Source: Podocnemis expansa (taxonomy: Eukaryota > Chordata > Testudines > Podocnemididae). From it: a stretch of 64,000 bases of DNA. The stretch spans positions 9,731,857 through 9,795,856 of the forward strand of contig ML681981.1 in assembly GCA_007922195.1 (NCBI GenBank), given 5' to 3'. Shown piece by piece: positions 24,180 to 33,310 of this stretch. How positions within the stretch are numbered: the first letter of the stretch is position 1; every line of letters starts with the position of its first letter. The notes beneath the pieces are model-generated. The model saw only the letters and a list, made by a program, of their open reading frames with translations, did no database searches and was not told the origin of the DNA. A program made the translations under genes and the position numbers.

Positions 24180-25030
24180 CTCTCCTCCTGTGGAGTGACT
24201 GTGTAACCCATGTGCCTAAATAGGTGCAATCTCTTTTAGGGACCCTTATGGCTGGGTTACGTTGCTAGGCAGATTTTGCAGCCCAGAAACCAGAACCTTC
24301 TGGTAAGAGGGTGAGGAAGCACACTGAGCATGCTCCACAAGTTTTATTGTTTTGCTGGAGTTTCATGCACAGGGAGAAGCCTGAGAAGAGAAGCCTGGAG
24401 AGGAGCAAACAGAGAGCTGCAGAGGACATTGGCTAAGGGACTCAGTGAAAGGAGCTGAGCAGGAGTGGACTGCAGGATGTTTTCTCCCAGCTTTGGACTG
24501 CTTTGCAGGGGAGTTGTCTGCAGTGGAACTGAGAGCTGGATGGCCAGTGACTTGATTGCATGGTGCTGGCTACACAGGAGGAGGAAAGGACTGCATGGCA
24601 TCTGCCTGAAGATTCCTGCAGCTAGAGAGGATGAGGATTGCTTTCGTTCTGCATTCAAGCCCCAAGGACTTAAAAGACTGCAATTGAGATAAGGGTGACT
24701 CCACCTGAACTTTGGGACTCTTGGGTTTCTTACTGTTTTGTTTAAATTTATTATGGTTCTCTAGGATAAGGTGTGTGTAGTTAGTTAATAAAGTTCATTG
24801 TTACGTTTCTGTTGAGTAATAGTTTAATGTGGGATGGAAACTCTGAGCAGTCTTCGCTGTGAGTCCTTTTGACAACTGGATCCTGGCTCTCCAGTTGCTT
24901 TCATCAGGGGTTTTCTCTGTGAGGCACTGGAGAGGGGCAATTGAATGAATTTGAGCCCACCCTAGCAGGTTACAACTGCACTAGGGAAAAGAGAGAGGAA
25001 ATCTCTGGGCCTAATGCTTTCTGACTGCTT
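24180..25030 (+). repeat. Candidate solo-LTR-like element
   Basis: A GC-richer block has an LTR-like layout: a purine-rich region, an AATAAA hexamer at 24787-24792 ('ttaataaagttcattg') and a downstream T/G-rich stretch. There is no partner LTR, internal region or clear TSD, so the class is uncertain. Confidence 0.35.
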
Positions 25031-25482
25031 GCCTAGCAACTAGCAAGAAAAGGTGAATGAGGAGCCATTATGGTTCAAGGAAATGGGACGCCAAACCATG
25101 TTAAAACGTACATAAATGCATCTAATGTTGGAGGTGGACATTTACATATTTGTGTGTGTGCACTCATGCGTATTTATTTAAAAAGTTATATCAGTGTTAG
25201 CTCAGCTGAAGCATATTAGTATTTGCTAACGTGTCATCATAGTAATGTTCAGGGTTTTTTTTCTGTTGAAATAAGTTTAACTTCTTCTTGTGACAAGTTC
25301 TCTGGATGGACACAAATGTGTCATCACAAGTAACCACATTCAAAAATCAATAGGGGAACACTTCAGTTTTCCTGATTACTCCATTTCTGATCTGTTAATA
25401 GCCGTACTCAGACAAATGAATAAAATCAAAGCTTCAAAGAGGACCTGGAGTTCTCATGTGGTTTTGACACAGTGAACTAAGG
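25031..25482. other. Sequence without recognised gene
   Basis: No supported feature. The last 8 bp ('aactaagg') form the left TSD of the next element. Confidence 0.4.
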
Positions 25483-25969
25483 CATTGATTCTCAACCTTT
25501 TCAGTAACACAGCACACTTCAATGAGACAAACAAGTCCATGGCACACTAGCTTTTTTCAGTTGAATTGATTGTTTGTAAATGTCAAATTTACTTATATTT
25601 ACCATGGTTATGGTCTTACTAGAGAGATTTCCAACATAGTGCATTCAACAAGCTAAGGAAGGATCAAATGTATTAATGTTTCAAATCCACCAGAAAAAAA
25701 AATACATGCCATCTCAATTTGCCCTTTGGCTACCTCTGTTTAGAATGTTCACGTTCTAGAACTGAAAGACCAATACCTCACTTTTCCTTTGATGATTAAT
25801 TTTCACAAGTTTTATGACCTGTAATTTCAGTTGGATAGAATATTATTTAAGATGAAACGAAGTTTGTTTTACATTTGATTTTCCTTACCCATGTACAAAA
25901 TTTCACAGCACACTTGAACAGTTCTCACAGCTCACCAGTGTGCCATGGCACACTGTTTGAAAACCACTG
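25483..25969. mobile_element. hAT-type MITE (487 bp) with near-perfect 8-bp TSD
   Basis: The left end 'cattgattctcaacctttt' pairs with the reverse complement of the right end 'gtttgaaaaccactg', the CAGTGGTTCTCAA-type terminus of hAT-Charlie relatives. The flanks are 'aactaagg' (25475-25482) and 'aactaaag' (25970-25977), seven of eight identical. No transposase remnant was seen. Confidence 0.82.
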
Positions 25970-25977
25970 AACTAAAG

Positions 25978-26240
25978 GCTGAATGAAAACTATGGGTTCT
26001 TTGCCCATTACAACAACCCTGCTAATTGCTGTACTCCACTGTTGAAATCCTAACAGTTGCTTTGATTTGCTGTGCCAGTCTGACCTGCTCCTATGATTTG
26101 CACTCCCCTGCATTTGTTTTGCTCCCATTCTGTGAGTTCCCCATCTTCCAGCATCTGATGAAGTGGGATTTTATCCCACAAAAGCTCACTCCATAAATTT
26201 GTCAGTCTTTAAAAGTGCCACCAGACTCCTTGTTCTTTTC
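25978..26240 (+). mobile_element. Penelope-like element 3' tail, sense orientation
   Basis: It matches the reverse complement of the tails at 14302 and 52406. Shared blocks are 'gatgaagtgggattttatcc', 'aaaagctcact' and 'agtctttaaaagtgccacc', then 'agactccttgttc'. It is 5'-truncated, non-coding, and directly abuts the hAT MITE at its left. Confidence 0.75.
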
Positions 26241-26532
26241 ACTCTTATGAGTAACACTTGTTTTTCTTTGTATAAGGCAGTAATCAGTGTATGTACGATA
26301 CTGGTGGATGGAGAATAGCCATGATACTAGGGAATGATGAAATAATTTTTAAAAAAATGAAATAAAATCTATAATCGCAGTATCTGGAAAGGCATGAGTA
26401 AATGTTTGCCAATATATTACTTTTTTCTTCTTAAATCTTCACTTTTTTAGATTAAGTATTTAAGCAGAGAGATTATGGAAGCATGGACTACCTATGGTAT
26501 CTACATTTCATTTAAAAGAATTAGTATGTTAC
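26241..26532. other. AT-rich sequence, nothing recognised
   Basis: No supported feature. Confidence 0.4.
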
Positions 26533-26710
26533 CAGTGATTCTCAGCCTTTTGTGGGTTGTGACATGCTTGGTGGCATGTCACAACTCTATAGCACTCACC
26601 AGTGCCACTCCCCCATTGCTAATTCATACATTTCCCCAGCTCTCTCTGATACACTTACCACTGTGTGATGATGCAGTAGCATGTCCCAGCACAGTGATTG
26701 AGGACTGCTG
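26533..26710. repeat. Short hAT-like MITE
   Basis: The left end 'cagtgattctcagcc' pairs imperfectly with the reverse complement of 'gattgaggactgctg'. The flanking 8-mers do not match, so the TSD has decayed or the ends are misplaced. Confidence 0.5.
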
Positions 26711-27795
26711 GGTTAACCCATCATTTTAGCTTAGCTGTAAAATTGCTGCTCCCTTCTCGTCTTTTTCATGGGAGTCATTCTAATGATGGCACAAGATGGA
26801 AAGGGGTGATATGGCTTCATTATGAAAGACCCTCCCTGGCAGAATTAGTTGAAGAAAGAAACAGAAGTTAGTCTTAGAGCAATAAAGTAGTTGATTTTTA
26901 TGATACATGATGTTTGTGGTAGAAACAAGGGGGGGAATATAGTACAAATGGTTTATTTTAAAACATTAGAAATCACTCAGCATATAGTTCAATTTAACCA
27001 CAAATTGCATTAAGTTAAATAGTTTAATAACTTACTGGTTTTCCATATTGGATTAAACATAAGCAAGACTGGTAAATACTCATTTCTAAAGGTCTGGTCT
27101 TCATACTGTTTTCATATTTGTATGTAGGCTGATCTGGGTCTTGTTATTGCTATGTGCATGTAATGATTATCCAGGAACAGTAACTTTGATGGTGATATAA
27201 AATGTTGGAGTAACTATAAATATTAGACTATTCAGTTCTTGATTATGTGCTATTGGTAGATTGAGCTGTGCCGGAACACTTTAGCTGGCTAGGCTTATTT
27301 TTATTTTTAATTAGATGCAATAATAATTACAATAGGCTTATCCTGGACTACATTTGTATTTATAACTTCAACAAGCGACTAACCTAACTATGCTTTGTGG
27401 GCTGCAGTGATGGATGAATAGCAGAAATTCTGTGAGGGATTCACTCCTCCTTCTGTCTCCTCCATCTTACTGTTGTTTGCCTAATAGATTTGCACTTTAC
27501 TGCCTAACAAAAGCAATATAAACAGTTCTGGCACCAAAGCAATAGAAAAAACTCTAATGTTCACAAATGTACAAGTTACTGGAACTCCTTATATGTAAGC
27601 GGTCATGGTCACCTTCTTAATGGAATTGGGAGTGATTAAGTGAAAGGAGCTTTAAGTCAGACAGTGAGTGAGGAATACAAGCAAGACAGAGTATTAAGGA
27701 GTCACTGGCATTAAAGCTAAGTAGCATTAATGCTCAACACCTTTCTGAAATAGTGAATGTAAAGGTCCACATACATTGTTAGCAAAAGATATTTG
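26711..27795. other. AT-rich sequence, no gene seen
   Basis: No coding exon or repeat was recognised. Confidence 0.4.
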
Positions 27796-28038
27796 CAGGG
27801 GTGGCCAAACTTATGGAACTCAAGAGCCACCCACACAAGTTGATTATTAAATCTGCGAGAGCCGCACTGAGGCATATAGCCATATTTTACCTACTCCAAA
27901 ATTACTGTTTAAAATTCATTGCACACTTTAATTTTATTGTAAAAAGAGGGCAAATATTGATCCTACTAATATCAGAGTCTAATAATTACCTACAGTTACC
28001 ATGAAAACTAGGCCTACCTAAACTGTAAAAACTTAGCT

Positions 28039-28180
28039 TCTCCCCACTGTCCCGACCATGTCACTACTTCTCCCCACCTCCTCCGACCATGCCACCATTT
28101 CTCTCTGCCCTGTCCAATTATGCCTCCAATTCTCCCCACCTTCTCTGACCATGCTGCACTTCTTCCCGCTGTCCCAACCC
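28039..28180. repeat. 31-bp minisatellite inside the hAT element
   Basis: Four and a half units of the form 'tctccccacc...gaccatg' plus about ten more bases, with period 30-31 bp. Confidence 0.8.
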
Positions 28181-28257
28181 CCTCTGTAACCACCAGGACC
28201 TGATGCTGGCTCACGTGGTCCAACACCCACACCCCCCAGGACCCCTTAGCTGGTCAC

Positions 28258-28528
28258 TCTGGTGGCTAGGAACAGGAATGGTGCTCTGGTTTGTGGCACC
28301 CCCCTGCAGCACACTGATGCCAGTGCAGATGAGTGACATCATCAGGGGAGCGCAACGGTGCTGTCCCCTTTTGGCGCCCCTCAAACATCAGGCGCTCCTC
28401 TGCAACACTTACCCAGTTTACCAGGTAGCGCCAGCCCTCGCTAGGCACAGGCTGGGGCTCACTCCCCTCGCTTTAAGCCCCGCCAGGGCTGTACATCCAA
28501 TATGTCCATTCTGGTGGCTAGGGACAGG
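28258..28528. mobile_element. Nested repeat with 19-bp flanking direct repeat
   Basis: The direct repeat 'tctggtggctagg', a or g, 'acagg' occurs at 28258-28276 and 28510-28528. The interior 'gtgcagatgagtgacatcat ... ttgg.g..cc...gcaacacttac' is shared with the separate copy at 59524-59689. Confidence 0.65.
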
Positions 28529-28681
28529 CTGGGCTCCCCCAGAGTATGCTCAGAGCATGCTCAGGGCAGGAGATTTAAAACTCCTGGGCTGAGGCTGCTT
28601 TCCTCTGGCCACCTTCTGCGAGCCTCACTTTTTCATTCAAGAGACGCATGCGGCTCCCAAGCCCCAGTTTGGCCATGCCTG

Positions 28682-28978
28682 ATATAAAGTTATGCATGCA
28701 TACATTTTATTTGAAAATATGTTCCCCTAGGGATCAATACTGTGAGTAAATCTGACTTCACTGGGACTAGGATTTCACCTGCTATGCATTTCTATTTAAA
28801 TAGAAAGTCATAGCGAGGGTGACTCATACTGGTGCTGCTGCACTGTGGTATTACCAGAAGCTTTGCATTCACTGTAGAATGTTTTTTGTTGCCTGTCTTC
28901 GAGAAACTTCACAGATACTATTGAATGTCAGTTGTCCACTATGAGTACAAACTGTTTGTATGATGAACACTGAGAGTA
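28682..28978. other. Sequence without recognised feature
   Basis: Nothing supported on either strand. Confidence 0.4.
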
Positions 28979-29372
28979 TGGCTACACTTGCAAGTTAGTT
29001 CAAATTATGGAGGCTTAGTTCAAACTAACTTAGTACCTGTCTACACAAGGCTTTCGTTAGTTTGAGCTATGGCATTCCTTAATTCGAACTAATGATAGCT
29101 TAGTTGAAACTAGGAAGACCTGCCAGTTAGTTTGAACTAAGCCCTAATATCCTTGGTTTGAACTCAGGATGATGTAGAGAAGGATTAACCCTTAGTTTGA
29201 ACTCAGTAAGTTCGAACTAAGCACGGTTAGTTCAAATTAACAAACTAATGTTAGTTTGAATTAGTGCACGTTGTTAATTTGATCTAAGTTCAAGTTTAGT
29301 TTGGACTAACCTTGAACTTATTATTTCACATTAACAAATTTGAGCTAACTTTTCCTAGTGTAGATATAGCCC
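28979..29372. repeat. Palindromic MITE built of TTAGTTCRAACTAA units
   Basis: Ends 'atggctacactt' and 'agtgtagatatagccc' are inverted. The interior holds many copies of a 14-bp near-perfect palindrome around 'agttcgaact' or 'agtttgaact'. Non-coding foldback element. Confidence 0.7.
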
Positions 29373-30175
29373 AAGAGTTTAAAGTAATTTATATCAGATA
29401 TCCCCTATGTCTGCCTTTCTGATTACTTCCAAAATGTTCTTCATGTTCCAAATCCTGTAGAGCATCAGAAGATCTGATAGCAAATCACAGTAGGAATTGA
29501 ATTTAAAGCAATGTCATTGCTTCAAATACTGTGCTGGGAGCAGTTGAGGTTACTAATGTGGTAAAATATTCTTTATTGCTACAACATCTGACCACTTGGA
29601 CAATGCCAACTACAAAATGAAGCACCTTTCTGCCAAATATTAGAGGTTATGTGCACCAATGCACTGTGTTGATCTATCTGCACAACATACTAAATTGCCC
29701 ATTGCTTTGCTTTCTGTAGGTGGGAGGGAAGAATATTTTGAGTGTAAAAAGTGCACAGCACAAGGAATAAGTAAACTAATGGGTTGATCTAATTATTTCA
29801 CTCACTTTAAAATGTCCTGCTGACTAATGCATTTTTTCCTTAGGCTGGAGAAGCTAGCAAACATGTTTGGAGAAATTTAAAAAAAAACCAAAAAATTGAA
29901 AACAGACAACAATATGTGTGTGTTTGCCACACAGGTTTTCCCTCAATCTGAAACAACTCTGTTGCAAAATCTCCTCCATTTATTTCCAGACTGTTAGCAT
30001 GATGATATTTTTTTTCAGTTTTGCTGTCTAAAATACATGCCTTCTAGTTCTGAGCTAAATCACATAAAGATTAGGATGAACCTTAGTATGTTATATCTTT
30101 GGTTTTCTGTTCATATATGAGAATAGTACTATAGATAAAGTGATAATTAATTTCTCCTCTTATTTGTATCTTTAG
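29373..30175 (+). other. Intron upstream of the first visible LRR exon
   Basis: It ends in a pyrimidine-rich tract and 'tag' acceptor at 30163-30175. No further feature was recognised. Confidence 0.5.
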
Positions 30176-30247
30176 AGATCTGAAGAATAACTTGATTAGC
30201 ACTATTGAGCCTGGAGCCTTCAATGGACTTTCAGAACTGAAACGCTT
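30176..30247 (+). CDS. ADGRA2: LRR exon of an ADGRA2-like adhesion GPCR
   Basis: This 72-nt exon lies between acceptor 'tttgtatctttag' and donor 'gtaagt'. It begins and ends inside a leucine codon (two bases in the preceding exon), the classic phase of LRR-encoding exons. It encodes one 24-residue leucine-rich repeat: DLKNNLISTIEPG followed by AFNGLSELKR. In the family, this ectodomain repeat sits outside the cell before an Ig domain, a hormone-receptor motif, a GAIN domain and seven membrane helices. ADGRA2 is the WNT7 co-receptor with RECK in brain angiogenesis. The string DLKNNLIST and the later exons match ADGRA2 better than ADGRA3 as I recall them. The paralogue call remains tentative, while the subfamily call is firm. 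The preceding LRR exon was not found in the window. Confidence 0.72.
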
Positions 30248-30806
30248 GTAAGTATTAATTCTGTTTGAATTACCCTGCAAATTGCGTTGATATCAACGTT
30301 TTTGTCCTTGGGTAACTTGAGTATGCCACCAAGCAATAACATAAGGACTTTGGGCACAAGACATAAAACCTCATACTGTACTTGGGTCTTTTTTATCTTT
30401 TTTCTTTCACATGAGTTTTGTTCCTGTTTTCTGCTCTATTTTGGGGCATGTTTTGGTGTATTTAAAATGTATTTTGGTTTTCTAGCAAAGCAACATCCTA
30501 CTTAATGTCTAAATAAATACATCTGTAGGTGATCAGCTGTTTAAAAATGCAAAATTACTGACTTAACTAGTATACTGAAATAAAAATTCTGGGTATGATT
30601 TTTTTGTTCTAAGAGATCCACTTTCAGTCACAGATACCACAAACCAGGTTTATAAAACAATTTCCCTGGAAGGAAGATTGTGCAGTTGAAGAAGATAAGT
30701 TCAGCTATTTCTCATCTATGAAGTCTACTCCTCTTTTTTAAAATTATTATTATTTAAACTCCTTTGGTTATGTTATACACAATATGTTTCTGAATGATGG
30801 AGATCA
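30248..30806 (+). other. Intron, no feature recognised
   Basis: The intron begins with donor 'gtaagt'. The ORF at 30287-30505 is chance. Confidence 0.5.
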
Positions 30807-30814
30807 TGTGATAA

Positions 30815-31273
30815 CTGGGCCGGTCTTAGGTATTCTGCAGCTCTGGGTGAAAGTAAAGGATGGGGTCCCCCATGCCACATGAGGGACCCCATTCTCAAGG
30901 TTTGCACCCCCACTTCACTAAGACCCCCCACCAGTCTCATGGCAGTCCCCATGAGCCCCCCCAGCCCTCCTGTCAGGCCCCCCCAACCCTCCTACTGGAC
31001 CCCTGGGGCATCTGCCAGCCCCACCACCAGTCCTCCACCTTCTCTCAAGCTCCTGCTAGCCCTTCTAGGGCCCCTGCCAGTCCTACCAGGCCTTCTGCTG
31101 GCCCCCCCAGCCCTGCTGCTGGGGCCTTCCGCAGGGTGCCCGCTGCCAGGCCCCCCAGAACCACACCAGCCTTGCCAGGATCTCTGCCTGCCCTAAAATA
31201 GCCATGACATAGGGCCCCTCCCCTTTTGGGGCACTTAGTACTGCCAGCATTGCCACTCGGCTAAGACCACCTG
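30815..31273. mobile_element. hAT-like non-autonomous element with C-rich core
   Basis: The ends 'ctgggccggtcttagg' and 'gctaagaccacctg' are inverted copies. The flanks 'tgtgataa' (30807-30814) and 'tggtgataa' (31274-31282) form an 8-bp TSD with one inserted base. The core is a C-rich, proline-codon-like simple sequence ('ccagccctcctgtcaggccc' and variants). Two overlapping ORFs here are compositional artefacts. Confidence 0.65.
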
Positions 31274-32136
31274 TGGTGATAACTGTGTTTTTGAAGTCAG
31301 GTTTTAAAGTATCACTTCCCCACTAATTTGATGCAAAATAATAGGGTCAAATTTCAAATAGCACATTTTGGCATATTCCTTTATGTTCTTTTAACTCATT
31401 AACTCCCTAACATCATAATCAAGGAACAGTCTATGGCTTTAGAAAGGACTTTGATTTCTGCTGTCTTACAAATAGCACTGTTAATAAGCATCAAAGAAGG
31501 ATGAATGCAGTTATGTTTATAAGCAAAGCCCTATGCTGTGTAAGTTCCAGGGAAGTGGCCATGTTAGTCTATTTCAGCAAAATGAACAAATAGTTCTGTG
31601 GCACTTATAAAGACTAACAAATTTATTTTTTGTATGAGCTTTTCTGGGCACAATCTCACTTTGTCAGATGAATGAATGGAAAAGATAGCATGTAAGTTTA
31701 AAATATATAAGAGATGCGGGATCACAAGGTTAATTCAAAGAGATCTAGAGGAATGGAATGCTAGCTTACCTCTTTAAAGTAAATAAGATGTTTGGATTCA
31801 AACCATGGAATAGGTAGGCAGGAGCTGTGAAGGGTGTTTAAAGGGAAATTACCTTTTGTAATGACCAAGCTACTCAAGAGAGCTATTCAAACACATCGTG
31901 AAGGTATCTAGATTGCATATGAATTCCAACTCTGCAGTTCATGTTCCAATCTATTTTTGAAGGTTTTTTGATGAGGTCCTGTAACTAGCATGTTTTGAAC
32001 ATAATGTCCAGGTAGGCTGAAATGTTCCCCTAATGTTTTTTTTTAACATTACCATTCCTGATGTCTGCTTTGTATCTATTTATTCTTTTCTGCAAAGACA
32101 GTCCTGTTTGGCCAATGTATTCAGCAGAGGGGCATT

Positions 32137-32423
32137 CTCCTTTGAGAGATCTCCCTGTGGGTGCTGCACAGTTGGTGTCTGCACAAAGTCAAATTGGAGA
32201 GTCGAGTAGCAGTGCTCATCGTGCCGTGCATGCAGTCTGGCAGTCTCAAGGTGGCTGTCCTGCTCCTCTTTCTCAGCGTGCGTGGCTCAACCTCCCTTAA
32301 TTCCCTCACTAACTGGAAGCTGATTCCGAAATAGAAGGGGGAGGTGGGAGGGTTGTGGGGCACCCACAGGGACACTTGTCTCAAAGAACTCCAGTTACTG
32401 CACAGGGTAAATAACCTTCCTTT
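32137..32423. mobile_element. 287-bp inverted-end insertion, DIRS-terminus-like, inside the PLE
   Basis: It splits the PLE GIY-YIG frame between NVMYAIMCQQ and the AEYIGQTG segment. The left part 'ctccctgtgggtgctgcac' is inverted relative to the right part 'ggggcacccacagggacac', and the right side continues 'aactccagttactgcac'. The same phrase style occurs at the DIRS-like terminus near 40475-40560. It is probably a solo or internally deleted DIRS-type terminus or a related MITE. Confidence 0.55.
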
Positions 32424-32680
32424 GTTGGCACATAATGGCATACATCACATTGGTAAATGAGCAGGTATATGAACCACTGATGGAATAGCTGACCTGGTTA
32501 GGTTCTCTGATGATGATGCTTGAGTAGATATGTGGGCAGAGCTGGCAATGGGGCTTGCTGTTGAGTGGTGTGGTGGTGTTCGTATTTTCTTATAGTTGCG
32601 GGGCTGTCTGTAAGCGAGGATTGACCGGCCCCCCAAGACTTGAGAGAGAAAGGGATCATCTACCAGGATAGGTTGTAGAT

Positions 32681-33194
32681 CAGGGTACGCAAAACTTTTG
32701 TACATGGGGGTCACAGAGCCTGATTGGTGCAGGCCCACAGGCCGCAAAATTCCAAAACTGATTCTTTTTGTACCACTGGACGGACCCAGATCCCCTCACC
32801 CTGCTGCCAGCATCCTGCACATCCCTGGCCCCCTTCCCTAACTCTCCCACTCTGCACTGCTGGCTTTTCCTGAGTCCCCAACCCTCTCATTACCCCCCCC
32901 CGACTCTGGCTCCCCTGGGCCAACCCCCTACCCAGGCTCCCTTACCTGGCTGCTCCGGAGGCTATGCCATTTGCTGGGGCTCCTGGCCTGAGCATGCTCA
33001 GAGCAGGAGATTTCAGAACTCCCAACCTGGGCTGGGGCTGGTCCCTGCTGCAGCACTGTCGGATTTTTTCTGTTTCCAGTGCTTCGGCTTAAAATTTTGT
33101 ATTTCTGTACTTTTTTCTAGAAACTCATTGTGGGTTGCAGAAGAACCCTTTTCAGGATGCATGCAGACCATGGGCTGCACTTTGGGCATTCCTG
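32681..33194. mobile_element. hAT non-autonomous element inside the PLE, perfect 8-bp TSD
   Basis: It starts 'cagggtacgcaaaactt' and ends 'gcactttgggcattcctg', an imperfect terminal inverted repeat. It is flanked by 'ttgtagat' at 32673-32680 and 33195-33202. The inner 'gagcatgctcagagcaggag' is shared with the hAT copy at 27796-28681 (near 28553-28573), so the two are related. It contains C-rich filler and no transposase. Confidence 0.88.
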
Positions 33195-33310
33195 TTGTAG
33201 ATCCTTGATGATAGAGGCTGTTAGTAATGACTAGTGGGGTTCTGTTGTTTTTTGTTTGGGGCTTATTCTGTAGTAGCAGACTGTCAAATCTAGTTTGTAT
33301 GTGAACTACT

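Larger units (their letters stand above)
27796..28681. mobile_element. Deletion-derivative hAT element, sibling of 10816-11645
   Basis: The first about 240 bp ('caggggtggccaaactta' to 'aaaaacttagct', ending near 28038) match the start of the element at 10816. The last about 70 bp ('ttctgcgagcc...agtttggccatgcctg') match its end. The transposase-coding interior is replaced by GC-rich DNA that includes a minisatellite (28039-28180) and another repeat (28258-28528). The flanking TSD is degraded. Confidence 0.85.
31550..33310 (-). mobile_element. Antisense Penelope-like retroelement, C-terminal part and 3' tail, twice interrupted
   Basis: Read on the minus strand from 33310 down, a broken PLE polyprotein C-terminus appears. 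First comes RTPLVITNSLYHQG-like linker sequence. After the hAT insertion at 32681-33194 it resumes with LQPILVDDPFLSQVLGGR. Then NVMYAIMCQQ is followed, after a 287-bp insertion (32137-32423), by AEYIGQTGLSLQKRIN. NVMYAIMC and AEYIGQTG are the two strands of a GIY-YIG endonuclease domain. Further on come a decayed C-terminus and the non-coding tail ('agattgtgcccagaaaagct', 'ttgttagtctttataagtgc') that ends near 31550. This copy ties the short tail repeats elsewhere in the window to PLEs. Stops and frame breaks make it inactive. Confidence 0.72.

Noticed and set aside
27801..28004. 67-residue + strand ORF
   Set aside because: It is the non-coding strand of the hAT element's terminal region, matched by the copy at 10816.
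30860..31201. Proline-rich ORFs of 105-113 residues
   Set aside because: They are produced by the C-rich core of a hAT-like element. Two frames are open at once, as expected for simple sequence.
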